Assembly: GCF_900103785.1 (NCBI RefSeq)
Contig: NZ_FNHE01000009.1
Coordinates: forward strand, 204,673-268,672
Direction of reading: 5' to 3'
DNA length: 64,000 nucleotides
Source: Geodermatophilus siccatus
GTDB taxonomy: Bacteria; Actinomycetota; Actinomycetes; Mycobacteriales; Geodermatophilaceae
The notes beneath the pieces were generated by a model. That model was not told where the DNA came from and did no database searches. It was given only the letters and a program-made list of their open reading frames with translations. Positions 37,154 through 45,620 of the stretch are shown one piece after another (position 1 is the stretch's first letter; the number at the start of each line of letters is the position of its first letter). The translations under genes were made by a program, and so were the position numbers.

Positions 37154-38494
37154 ATGTCGAAGGCCAGGTCGTTCCCCCAGCTCACCGCACGGGTCGGTGT
37201 CGCCGCCGCCGTCGCGTTGTCCTCCTCGGCGCTGTGGGCGGTGTCGTCGACCGAGTCGGAGGCCGCCGTGGGCGCGGACGCCCCGGACTGCTACGCCGAG
37301 GACGCGGTGCTCACGGTGGAGGAGCAGCGCATCGGCCAGCCCCTGGTCGAGGGCGGGGAGTCGGCCGCGGCCCAGTTCCTCCGGGCCGCCGGCTTCGAGG
37401 AGGCGGTGGCGCAGTTCGCCACGGACCTGTGCGCGGCGCCGGACCTGGTCGCGGCCGAGGAGCTCGCCGTCCGGCACGGCGAGGCGCTGTGGGAGCTGGC
37501 CCTGGCGCGCGCCCAGGGGGAGCGGGACATCGGCACGATCGACCGGTACGACGACCGGCCGCTGTACTGGGCCCGCCTGCACATGACGCGCGCGGTGCGC
37601 CAGTGGGAGGCGCCCGTCGAGGTGAGCGTCGTCCAGCGCAACGCCCTGGTGCACCTGCTCGACCACGCGTCCCGGGGGCTCACCACCATCGACTGGCCGG
37701 AGGCGCCCGCCGACGCCAGACGCGTGATGATCAGCGGCTTCGACACCTACAGCCTCGACCAGAGCCTGCGGAACTCCAACCCCTCCGGGGCCACCGCACT
37801 GCAGCTGGACGGCCGGACGCTCGAGACCGACGCCGGCCCGGTCGTCGTCCAGTCGGTCGTGCTCCCGGTGAACTGGACCGACTTCGACGAGGGCATCGTC
37901 GAGGACGCGTTCGGCCAGGTCCTGACGACCGGGGAGGACCGCGCCGACCTGATCATGACCATCAGCCAGACCAGCCGCGGGCGGATGGACATCGAGCAGT
38001 GGGCCGCCAACGCCCGCGGCGGCTTCCCGGACAACAACCGCAACATGCTGTTCGGGCCGATCTCCCGGCCGTCGCACTGGCCGCAGCCGTTCGACTCACC
38101 GGAGTGGATCGAGACGACCCTGCCCTACGAGGCGATGATCGCCGCCGGCACCGGCCCCTGGCCGGTCGTGCTCAACGACGGGATCTGCGAGTGGCCGGCG
38201 GGGACCTTCCCGGCCCCGTCGGCGGTGCGCTGCCAGGACGACCCGTCGGAGGGCTCCCGGGCGGCGTCCGGCCCGGGCGGCAACTACCTCTCCAACGAGA
38301 GCATGTACCGCTCGAACCGGCTGCGGATCGGCATGCAGGCGTGGGACGTCCCCGGCGGGCACCTGCACATCTCGGCGCTGGTGTACCCGGAGGACCCCGC
38401 GGTGCTGACCGGTCCCGAGTTCGAGGCCGACCGGAGGGCCGTCGTCGACCAGACGATCGCCCTCGTCACCGCGGCCGGTGCCGCCGCGCCCTGA
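37154..38494 (+). CDS. Secreted pyroglutamyl-peptidase-like (C15-fold) protein with Ser at the Cys position
   Basis: 446 residues, ATG at 37154 with GGAGG upstream. An N-terminal signal peptide (residues 1-38) predicts export. After a ~150-residue helical domain, the segment from residue 190 resembles pyrrolidone carboxyl peptidase: VMISGFDTYSLD, NSNPSGATAL, QSVVLPVNW and ISQTSRGRMDIEQWAANAR with Glu281. The nucleophile region, normally AG.(Y/F)(L/V)CN...Y, reads GGNYLSNESMYR, so Ser380 replaces Cys. A candidate catalytic His is His405 (GGHLHIS). It may be a serine-type hydrolase or a non-catalytic binding protein. Classical C15 enzymes are ~215-residue cytosolic proteins, so this is a divergent secreted branch. 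Confidence 0.75.
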   Translation: MSKARSFPQLTARVGVAAAVALSSSALWAVSSTESEAAVGADAPDCYAEDAVLTVEEQRIGQPLVEGGESAAAQFLRAAGFEEAVAQFATDLCAAPDLVAAEELAVRHGEALWELALARAQGERDIGTIDRYDDRPLYWARLHMTRAVRQWEAPVEVSVVQRNALVHLLDHASRGLTTIDWPEAPADARRVMISGFDTYSLDQSLRNSNPSGATALQLDGRTLETDAGPVVVQSVVLPVNWTDFDEGIVEDAFGQVLTTGEDRADLIMTISQTSRGRMDIEQWAANARGGFPDNNRNMLFGPISRPSHWPQPFDSPEWIETTLPYEAMIAAGTGPWPVVLNDGICEWPAGTFPAPSAVRCQDDPSEGSRAASGPGGNYLSNESMYRSNRLRIGMQAWDVPGGHLHISALVYPEDPAVLTGPEFEADRRAVVDQTIALVTAAGAAAP

Positions 38495-38510
38495 GCGGGC
38501 CGTGGTGTGA

Positions 38511-38546
38511 TCGTCGCGGCGCGACACCGGGGTCGCGCCGCGACGA
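38511..38546. terminator. Hairpin between two genes, overlapping the next ribosome binding site
   Basis: A perfect 15-bp stem (38511-38525 with 38532-38546) and 6-nt loop follows the C15-like gene. Its right arm runs into the GAGGAGG ribosome site of the following hydrolase (ATG at 38556). It can end the upstream transcript, and in a read-through transcript it could hide the ribosome site. Confidence 0.7.
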
Positions 38547-38555
38547 GGAGGCTCG

Positions 38556-39677
38556 ATGGCCGAGGTGCACGGCAGCTGCGACGACCGCTTCTCCGGCGTG
38601 CGCGAGGCGTTCGAGCGCGGTCTGGACGCCGGGGAGCTGGGCGCGTCGCTCGCCGTCGACCTGGACGGGGAGACCGTCGCCGACCTGTGGGGTGGCCACC
38701 GCGACCTCGACCGGACCACCCCGTGGACCGAGGACACGATCGTCAACGGCTGGTCGACGACGAAGACCGTCCTGGCGCTCGCCGCGCTGCTCCTGGTCGA
38801 GCGCGGCGAGCTGGACGTGTACGCGCCGGTCGCCGACTACTGGCCGGAGTTCGCGGCCAAGGGGAAGAAGGACGTCGAGGTGCGGCACCTGCTGTCGCAC
38901 ACCTCGGGCGTCTCCGGCTGGGAGCGTCCGTTCTCCATCCGGGACATGTACGACTGGCCGTCGGCGACCGAGCGGCTGGCCGCGCAGGCGCCGTGGTGGG
39001 AGCCGGGGACGGCGTCGGGCTACCACGCGAACAACCAGGGACACCTCGTCGGTGAGGTGATCCGGCGGATCACCGGGCACACCTTCAGGCAGTTCGTGGT
39101 CGACCAGATCGCCCGGCCGCTGGGCGCGGACTTCCAGATCGGCGCGCGGGAGTCCGACTGGGACCGCATCGCGCCCGTCGTCCCGCCGCCGCGACCGGAG
39201 GAGGACCCGCGGGAGCTGGACCCGGAGTCGGTGGCGGTCAGGACCTTCACCGCACCGGTCGCCTCGGCGACGGCGGCGAACTCGCCGGAGTGGCGCCGCG
39301 CGGACCTGGGCGCGCTCAACGGCCACACGAACGCCCGCGGGTTGATGCAGGTCATGCGGGTGCTGTCGCTCGGCGGTGAGGGTCTGCTGTCGCCGGGGAC
39401 GATCGACCTCGTCTTCGACCAGCAGTCCGACGGCGTGGACCTGGTGCTGGAGGCGCCGTTCCGCTTCGGGATCGGCTTCTGCCTGGGCTCGCCGCTGGTC
39501 CCGTACGTGCCCGAGGGGCGGACCTTCTTCTGGGGCGGCTGGGGCGGGTCGATGATCGTCATGGACCTCGACCGCCGGCTGACCATCAGCTACCTGATGA
39601 ACCGGATGGCGCCGGGGATCCTGGGCTCGGACCGCAGCGAGGCCTACGTCCGGGCGGTGTACGCGGCACTCGGCTGA
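38556..39677 (+). CDS. Serine hydrolase of the beta-lactamase/EstB family
   Basis: 373 residues, ATG at 38556. It shows the SxxK tetrad as WSTTK (about residues 66-70), the YxN triad as YHAN, and LLSHTSGVSGW between them. C-terminal FFWGGWGGS substitutes for the KTG region, as in EstB-type esterases. It has no signal peptide. It probably hydrolyses small esters or amides; the substrate is unknown. It starts a co-directional run of three genes with the SRPBCC protein and the SDR (gaps of 26 and 9 nt). Confidence 0.9.
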   Translation: MAEVHGSCDDRFSGVREAFERGLDAGELGASLAVDLDGETVADLWGGHRDLDRTTPWTEDTIVNGWSTTKTVLALAALLLVERGELDVYAPVADYWPEFAAKGKKDVEVRHLLSHTSGVSGWERPFSIRDMYDWPSATERLAAQAPWWEPGTASGYHANNQGHLVGEVIRRITGHTFRQFVVDQIARPLGADFQIGARESDWDRIAPVVPPPRPEEDPRELDPESVAVRTFTAPVASATAANSPEWRRADLGALNGHTNARGLMQVMRVLSLGGEGLLSPGTIDLVFDQQSDGVDLVLEAPFRFGIGFCLGSPLVPYVPEGRTFFWGGWGGSMIVMDLDRRLTISYLMNRMAPGILGSDRSEAYVRAVYAALG

Positions 39678-39703
39678 GGCCTGGGGTTCGGGGGAGGTGC
39701 GGC

Positions 39704-40261
39704 ATGGACCTGGACGACGTGGTGCCCGAGGCCGATCACGTCACCCGGCAGGCGCGGGTGATCGACGCGCCGGCGTCCGTCGTGTGGGAGGAGCTGCACC
39801 GGCTGAAGCTCTCGTCGCTGCCGGTGTCCCTGCTGCTGAGCGCCGTGCGCGCCCTACCGGTGCTGCTGGCGGGCCGGGGTCGTCGGCGCGGCGGGCTCGA
39901 CCGGACCTTCCTCGACGTGGTGCCGATCCCGGAGCTGGCCTCCGACCCGCCGTCGCACGTGCTGTTCGCAGGCGTGCTGCAGCCCTGGAAGCTGACCGGT
40001 GGGAAGCGACCGCCCGTGCTGGACGCGGCGGGGGTCCGGGAGTGGTCCGAGCCCGGCTGGGTGAAGGTCGGCATGGAGTTCCGGCTGACGCCGGCCCTCG
40101 GCGGCACGCGGCTGAGCTGCGAGACGCGGATCGCCGCCACCGATCCGGAGACGCGGCGGCGCTTCGGCCTCTACTGGCTCGCCGTCCAGCCGGGCAGCTC
40201 GGCCATCCGGTGGGAGCTGCTCACCGCCGTCGCCATGCGGGCGGAGGCGCGCGCCGGGTAG
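39704..40261 (+). CDS. SRPBCC-like lipid/ligand-binding protein
   Basis: 185 residues. The N-terminal RQARVIDAPASVVWEELHRL and the later WVKVGMEFRLTPALGGTRLSCETRI are typical START/SRPBCC strands; the closing helix region is LAVQPGSSAIRWELLTAVAMR. It is of the polyketide cyclase/dehydrase-like superfamily, but nothing indicates catalysis. It sits 26 nt after the hydrolase and 9 nt before the SDR, so it is probably co-transcribed with both. Confidence 0.75.
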   Translation: MDLDDVVPEADHVTRQARVIDAPASVVWEELHRLKLSSLPVSLLLSAVRALPVLLAGRGRRRGGLDRTFLDVVPIPELASDPPSHVLFAGVLQPWKLTGGKRPPVLDAAGVREWSEPGWVKVGMEFRLTPALGGTRLSCETRIAATDPETRRRFGLYWLAVQPGSSAIRWELLTAVAMRAEARAG

Positions 40262-40270
40262 GACTCCGGC

Positions 40271-41203
40271 ATGGCCTGGACCGAGCGCGACATCCCCGAC
40301 CTGAGCGGCCGGACGGCGGTGGTGACCGGCGCGAACGGTGGTCTCGGCCTGCAGACGGCGCTGGCGCTGGCCGGCGCGGGTGCGCACGTGGTTCTCGCTG
40401 CGCGTGACGCTGCCAAGACCGAGGCTGCGGAGGCGCGGATCCGGGTGAGCCACCCCTCTGCGTCGCTGGAGGTGGTGCCGTTGGACCTCGGTGACCTGTC
40501 CTCGGTGGCGGCCGTGGCGCGTTCGGTGCTGGCTCGGCACGAGCGGGTGGACCTGCTGGTGAACAACGCCGGGGTGATGGCGATGCCGAAGCGGACGACG
40601 GCCGACGGGTTCGAGATGCAGTTCGGCGTGAACCACCTGGGGCACTGGGCGCTGACCGCGCGGCTGCTGCCGGCGCTGCTGCGTTCACCGGCCGCTCGGG
40701 TGGTGACAGTGACGAGCACGGCGCGGCACCGGGCCGGGCGGCTGGACCCGGCGGACGTCCATCCCGAGCGGGGCTACGGGGCGTGGTCGGCCTACGCGCG
40801 GTCGAAGATGGCCAACCTGCACTTCGGGCTGGGGTTGCAGCAGCGGTTCGCGGCTGCTGGCGTCTCCGCCATCAGCCTGGTGGCACATCCGGGCCTGACG
40901 AACACCGACCTGCAGGCGCGTGCGGTACGCGAGGGCGGCGCCGGCCGGCTGGGGGCCTTCTTCGAGGTGATGACGGCGCGGTCGGGGATGTCGCCGTTCG
41001 AGGGCGCCCGGCCGCAGCTGCGGGCCGCGACCGACCCTAGGGCTCGCGGTGGGGAGCTGTACGCGCCGCGGTATGGGTCATGGGGTCCGGCGGTGCGGCG
41101 GCCGATCCTGCGCCGACGCGGCCTGCAGGAGCAGATCGACGTCCTGTGGCAGGTCTCCGAGCGCGAGACCGGCATCCCACTGGATGTCGTAGCAGTACTG
41201 TGA
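40271..41203 (+). CDS. Short-chain dehydrogenase/reductase, retinol dehydrogenase-like
   Basis: 310 residues. It has a classical SDR cofactor motif GANGGLGL (TGxxxGxG variant), NNAGVM, catalytic Ser in VTVTSTARH and YxxxK as YARSK. The Arg in VVLAARDAAK after the second strand suggests NADP(H). The family reduces or oxidises alcohols and carbonyls; the substrate is unknown. Immediately after its stop codon the GC content falls sharply, marking the edge of an acquired islet. Confidence 0.92.
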   Translation: MAWTERDIPDLSGRTAVVTGANGGLGLQTALALAGAGAHVVLAARDAAKTEAAEARIRVSHPSASLEVVPLDLGDLSSVAAVARSVLARHERVDLLVNNAGVMAMPKRTTADGFEMQFGVNHLGHWALTARLLPALLRSPAARVVTVTSTARHRAGRLDPADVHPERGYGAWSAYARSKMANLHFGLGLQQRFAAAGVSAISLVAHPGLTNTDLQARAVREGGAGRLGAFFEVMTARSGMSPFEGARPQLRAATDPRARGGELYAPRYGSWGPAVRRPILRRRGLQEQIDVLWQVSERETGIPLDVVAVL

Positions 41204-41484
41204 ATCAGTGGCATAACCTGGCACGCCAGGGTCACTCGAGCATTGCTCACAGGATCGCCTGAGTAAGCCATGATTGGTCACGGGATGACATGAACGCCAT
41301 TCCCGTTGACGGGGGTGCGACCAGTCGGGTCAGAATCTATGGCGTGACGGTCGAGCCGACTAGATAGTGCGCTCCTCTACCAATGACTGTGCTCATTCGG
41401 AATTCACGCCCGCCGATAGCGACATACGCACACGGTTGTTAGGTACGCCTGGCGGTGGTGTCGGCGCGGCGTCGTGCGAGCTGC

Positions 41485-42409
41485 TCACAAGACTAGGTAA
41501 TGGGCTCGCAGTAGGGCGTACAAGCCGGTGGTGTCTAGAGGGGTCGGCATGCCAGCCCTTTGGCACATGTAGATGACTCTACGACTTCGGCGCTGAGGAT
41601 CTGCGGCAAGCGTCGTGCGCGGGTGCGCTTCACCCCAGCGTTCGATGAAGGCATGTTCTGCGGCCAATACGGTCGACAGGTCGGCGTCGAAAGTTGTAAC
41701 AATGTTGAGGAGTAGTGCACATAGAGCCTGTACATGAATCAAAGTGAGCGCAAGTGGAACACCGGGCTGAGGTGCGGGAAGTTGTAGAAGTGACCCGTTA
41801 CGGCCCAGCCCATGAGCGACTGGACTCGCCATCGCGTATGCATCGAGAGCAAGCTGGGTGGGAATGCGACCTGCATGAACACATGAATTACGGAGTTCTT
41901 TGAAGCATCTGCACAAGAGCATCATGTCATCGATTCGAGACCCAAAGTATCGAGCGTTGGATCTGAGGGTTCGGCCCGAAGGCAGCCTCGAGGGCGGGAG
42001 AAAGTCGACTCCTATAGCGATTGATGACATCCGCGGCCCCGAACTTTCCTCGGATGGCCTGAGAAGGAAACTGCAAATTATCGCGCTCGGTATCAGTGCC
42101 TAGCTCAAGTGCTTGGAGCCACCCCTCAAAGAGCCCTATCGCGCCGGTGAGCCCGAGGACGCTTGACTCATTAACTTGCTGTTCCCAAGGTCTCTCTATG
42201 CAATGGCGTCGCAGGTTTGCGCTTCCAATGCCGCTGCCTGCGACGAACCGGCCGTGCAGTTCCTCGATGGTCACGGCTGGCTGTTCCTCGACGTATCCCT
42301 TCACCTGCCAGCGGAGATTCCACATTGCAGCGGCTGTTGGATTGATGAAGTCGTAGAAACTGGTTAGTTCTTGCGTAAACGCCCGAGAACTCTCGAGGAA
42401 AGGCTGCAC
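41485..42409 (-). pseudogene. HEPN-like gene disrupted by a frameshift
   Basis: Two minus-strand frames overlap and complement each other. The first (42409 to 41927, 160 residues) reads MQPFLESSRAFTQELTSFYD and ends soon after AFGPNPQ. The second, in another frame (open to 41485), continues NARYFGSRIDDMMLLCRCFK, then ELRNSCVHAG. Joining them near 41970 by one skipped base gives a ~300-residue protein. The RN-x3-H in LRNSCVHAG is the signature of HEPN domains, which occur in RNases and in toxin, abortive-infection and antiviral proteins. The DNA is much lower in GC than its surroundings, so it is probably acquired. Alternatively the second frame is a separate gene starting at 42030. Confidence 0.5.
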
Positions 42410-42546
42410 GACGGGGCATTATGCATCAACCCATGAGGCCGTGGGCTTACGTTGGCGGAGTGTCGGCCTCGGGCTTCGCGCTGTTGAAGAAGGGCTGGGG
42501 TTGGCCTGAGTCCATGGGCATGTGCTACGTGCGAGAAGTGAAAGTC

Positions 42547-43206
42547 TTATCTGGTCGAGTGTCGGCCGAGACGGTAGCCGACCAGCACCCCGATCAAGGT
42601 GAGCAAGCTGCCGCCGACGGCGCCGAGGGCGAGCGTCCGGAGGTCGGACGTCTCCGCGGGAACGCCGGCGCGCCCGGTGAAGACCTGCGGCTGGGCAGCA
42701 GCAGGAGCCTCGGTGGCCTGTGCGGGCACCGCCGCTGGTGCCTGGGGCGTCTCCGCGGGAACGCCCGCACCTGCCAGCTCGGCGTCCACTGCGGTGAAGA
42801 ACTGCGCGGCCATCCGCTTGGCGACCCCGGTGATCATCCGCTGACCCACACCGGCCACCGGCCCGCCCACCACCGCGTCCGCCGAGTAGGTCAGCACGGT
42901 GGAGGAGTCGCCGTCCGGCGCCAGCTCGATCGTCACCGTCGCCCGCACCTGCCCCGGTGCGCCCGCCCCGGACGCGTGCATCACGTACGAGGTCGGCCGC
43001 TGCTGGTCGGTCAGGTGCACCTCGCCCGCGTATGTCCCCTTCACCGCACCCACGCCCACCGAGACGTCCATCCGGTACGAGTCCTCGCCGACCCGCTCCA
43101 GCGCCAGGCACCCGGGGATGGTCCGCGCGAGCACCGCCGGGTCGGTCAGCGCCCGCCACACGTCCTCCGGGGACCCGTGCAGCACCGCCGAGCCGTCGAG
43201 GTTCAC
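42547..43206 (-). CDS. coxG: CoxG-like SRPBCC membrane-anchored subunit
   Basis: 219 residues from the GTG at 43206 (GTGA overlap with coxL). Residues 1-150 are a CoxG/SRPBCC domain: GSAVLHGSPEDVWRALTDPA, LARTIPGC, YAGEVHLTDQ and a C-terminal GVGQRMITGVAKRMAAQFF. A Pro/Ala-rich linker with two PAET repeats follows, then one C-terminal membrane helix (about 190-211). CoxG anchors molybdenum hydroxylases to the membrane and can help electron transfer to quinones. It is last in the permease-coxM-coxS-coxL-coxG operon. Confidence 0.9.
   Translation of the reverse strand: MNLDGSAVLHGSPEDVWRALTDPAVLARTIPGCLALERVGEDSYRMDVSVGVGAVKGTYAGEVHLTDQQRPTSYVMHASGAGAPGQVRATVTIELAPDGDSSTVLTYSADAVVGGPVAGVGQRMITGVAKRMAAQFFTAVDAELAGAGVPAETPQAPAAVPAQATEAPAAAQPQVFTGRAGVPAETSDLRTLALGAVGGSLLTLIGVLVGYRLGRHSTR
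42651..42762. repeat. Two in-gene copies of a TCTCCGCGGGAAC palindromic repeat in coxG
   Basis: TCTCCGCGGGAAC occurs at 42651-42663 and again at 42750-42762, both encoding GVPAET in the linker of CoxG. Two related palindromes (TCTCCGCGGAGA at 45643-45654 and GTTCCCGCGGAAAC at 45675-45688) lie in the tail of coxS. All share the core TCCGCGGA or CCGCGG with flanking symmetry. Confidence 0.55.
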
Positions 43207-45620
43207 GCACCCACTCCCGTCCTGCGGCCCGATGCCGCGGTCCGCTCGGCCGTCTCCGAACGCATCAGGTCGTACAGCTCGGTGGGGGAGATGGGCATCG
43301 AGGTGATCCGCCGTCCCACCGCGTCCTCGATCGCCGACGCCAGCGCCGCCGACCCCGGGATCACCCCGGCCTCGCCGGCGCCCTTGATACCCAGCGGGTT
43401 CAGCGGCGAGGGCGTCTGCTGGTGGTCGATCACCACGTCGGGCACCTCGGAGGCGTACGGCATCAGGAAGTCCATGAACGACGCGTTCTGCAGCTGCCCG
43501 TCGGCGTCGTAGGCCATCCGCTCGTACAGCGCCCCGCCCACGCCCTGTGCGACCCCGCCCAGCACCTGGCCCTCGACGATCATCGGGTTCACCACGTTGC
43601 CGCAGTCGTGCACCACCGCGTAGTTCACGACGTCGATCTCCCACGTCGCCGGGTCGATCTCCACGACCGCCGCGTGCGCGCCCGACGCGAACGTCGACCG
43701 GATCGGCGAGTAGTAGTCGCGGTGCTCCAGCCCCGGAGCGTCCCCCGGGGTCACCGGCGGCCTGTCGTTCGAGGCCTGGACGGCGAACTGCGTCGCCTGC
43801 TTGGCCGCCTCGTCGAACGCGTACCGCAGCGGGTTGGACAGCACCGCCACCGTCCGCAGGGGGATCGAGGCCCCCGGCGTCCCCCGCACCTGGACGACGC
43901 CGTCGGCGATCTCCAGGTCGCCGGGGTCGGCCTCCAGCACGTCCGCGGCGATCCGCAGCGCCTTGTCCCGCACCCCGCGCGCGGCCAGCGCGATCGCGTT
44001 GCCGCTCATCACCGCCGCCCGCGAGGCGAACGTGCCGACCGCGTACGGGAAGCGCCGGGTGTCGCCGGTGGTCACCTCGACGTCCTCGATCGGCACCCCG
44101 AGCTCGGAGGCGACGATCTGCGCGAACGACGTCTCGTGCCCCTGGCCCTGCGTGGTCAGCCCGGTCGACACCAGCACCTTGCCGCTGCCCAGCACCTGCA
44201 CGTGCCCGCCCTCGTACGGGCCGGGCCCGGTGCCCTCCACGTACAGCGCCATCCCGACGCCCAGCAGCCTGCCGCGCGCCTCGGCGTCGTCCCGCAGCGC
44301 GTCGATCCCGTCCCACCCGACCAGCACCTTCAGCTTCTCGAGCAGCGCCGGGTAGTCGCCGGAGTCGTAGACGACCGGCCGGCCGTCCTGGAACGTCAGG
44401 TGGTGGTCGTAGGGGAACTGCGAGGGCTGGATGAGGTTGCGCTCGCGGACGACGGCCCGGTCCAGGCCGAGGACGTCGGCGATGCGGTCCATCGTCCGCT
44501 CCATCGCGAAGCAGCCCTGCGGCCGCCCGGCACCCCGGTACGGCGTCACGATGACCGTGTTCGTGTAGACGCTCTCCACGACCACCCGGTACACGGGGAT
44601 CACGTACGGGCCGACCAATTGGGTCGCGGTGATGATCGGCACGATGATCCCGTAGGGCGTGTAGGCGCCGTGGTCGTGCCAGACGTGGACGTCGAGCGCG
44701 GTGATCCGGCCGTCGTCGTCGAACCCGACGTTGATCTCCTGCCGCTGCTGCCGCTCGTGGGCGCTGGAGACGAAGTGCTCGCGGCGGTCCTCGGTCCACT
44801 TCACCTCGCGGCCGAGCGCGATGGCGGCCATCGGCACCAGCAGCTCCTCGGGCCACGGGTGCACGATCTTCACGCCGAAGCCGCCGCCGACGTCCGGGGC
44901 GACGACCTCCACCTGGTCGAGCGGGAGTTGCAGCTTGGCGGCGATGGCGGCGCGCACCGACGTCGAGGCCTGGGTGCTGGTGTGCACCCGCAGCGAGCGG
45001 TCGTCGGCGTCCCACCGCGCGTGCACGCCCTTGCCCTCCAGCGGCATGCCGGCGCTGCGCTCGACGTACTGGGTGAACGAGAGGGTGTGCGGCGACGCGG
45101 CCAGCGCCGGCTCGACGTCACCGGTCTCCTGGTGGTGCCGCGCCGCGACGTTGTCCGGGATCTCCTCGTGGACGCACGCGCGCGCCTCGCGGGCCGCGTC
45201 CACCCCGACGACGGCGGGCAGCTCCTCGTAGGTGACGGCGATCCGCTCGGCGGCGTCCTCGGCGACGTACCGGTCGGTCGCCACCACCATCACGACCGGC
45301 TCGCCGACGTGGTTGACCTCGCCGTTGGCCAGTGGGTACCCGGTGCGCGGCGCGGTCAGCTGCGGGTGCGGGATCAGCACGGGCAGCGGCTCGGCGAGCG
45401 GGCCGGTGAGGTCCTCGTAGGTGTAGATGGCGACCAGGCCCTCGACGTCGAGGGCGGCGTCCACGTCGACGTCCACGATGCGGGCGTGCGCGTGCGGACT
45501 GCGCACGAAGGCGGCGGCGAGTGCGCCGGCGCCGATGTCGTCGAGGTAGCGGCCCCTGCCGGTGATGAGCCGGGCGTCCTCGCGCCGGCGGACCGGCTCC
45601 CCGAACAGCTTGGTGGTCAC
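43203..45620 (-). CDS. coxL: Molybdenum hydroxylase large subunit (CoxL/XdhA family)
   Basis: 805 residues from the GTG at 45620 (GTGA overlap with coxS). It has the full molybdopterin-binding fold: GEPVRRREDARLITGRGRYL near the N-terminus, PDVGGGFGVK, WTEDRREHFVSS, TTQGQGHET and the catalytic Glu in KGAGEAG near residue 750. The active-site loop is PYRGAGRPQG. Form I CO dehydrogenases instead have a Cys-containing AYxCSFR loop, so CO oxidation is not supported. It fits form II/xanthine-dehydrogenase-like hydroxylases of N-heterocycles. Its neighbours (uracil/xanthine permease, and barbiturase via a shared promoter element) suggest uracil or thymine as substrate. Confidence 0.92.
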   Translation of the reverse strand: MTTKLFGEPVRRREDARLITGRGRYLDDIGAGALAAAFVRSPHAHARIVDVDVDAALDVEGLVAIYTYEDLTGPLAEPLPVLIPHPQLTAPRTGYPLANGEVNHVGEPVVMVVATDRYVAEDAAERIAVTYEELPAVVGVDAAREARACVHEEIPDNVAARHHQETGDVEPALAASPHTLSFTQYVERSAGMPLEGKGVHARWDADDRSLRVHTSTQASTSVRAAIAAKLQLPLDQVEVVAPDVGGGFGVKIVHPWPEELLVPMAAIALGREVKWTEDRREHFVSSAHERQQRQEINVGFDDDGRITALDVHVWHDHGAYTPYGIIVPIITATQLVGPYVIPVYRVVVESVYTNTVIVTPYRGAGRPQGCFAMERTMDRIADVLGLDRAVVRERNLIQPSQFPYDHHLTFQDGRPVVYDSGDYPALLEKLKVLVGWDGIDALRDDAEARGRLLGVGMALYVEGTGPGPYEGGHVQVLGSGKVLVSTGLTTQGQGHETSFAQIVASELGVPIEDVEVTTGDTRRFPYAVGTFASRAAVMSGNAIALAARGVRDKALRIAADVLEADPGDLEIADGVVQVRGTPGASIPLRTVAVLSNPLRYAFDEAAKQATQFAVQASNDRPPVTPGDAPGLEHRDYYSPIRSTFASGAHAAVVEIDPATWEIDVVNYAVVHDCGNVVNPMIVEGQVLGGVAQGVGGALYERMAYDADGQLQNASFMDFLMPYASEVPDVVIDHQQTPSPLNPLGIKGAGEAGVIPGSAALASAIEDAVGRRITSMPISPTELYDLMRSETAERTAASGRRTGVGA

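Noticed and set aside
42419..43210. 263-residue minus-strand frame over coxG
   Set aside because: It is a shadow of coxG in another frame, rich in Gly/Arg without motifs; coxG itself has the SRPBCC signatures and GTGA coupling.
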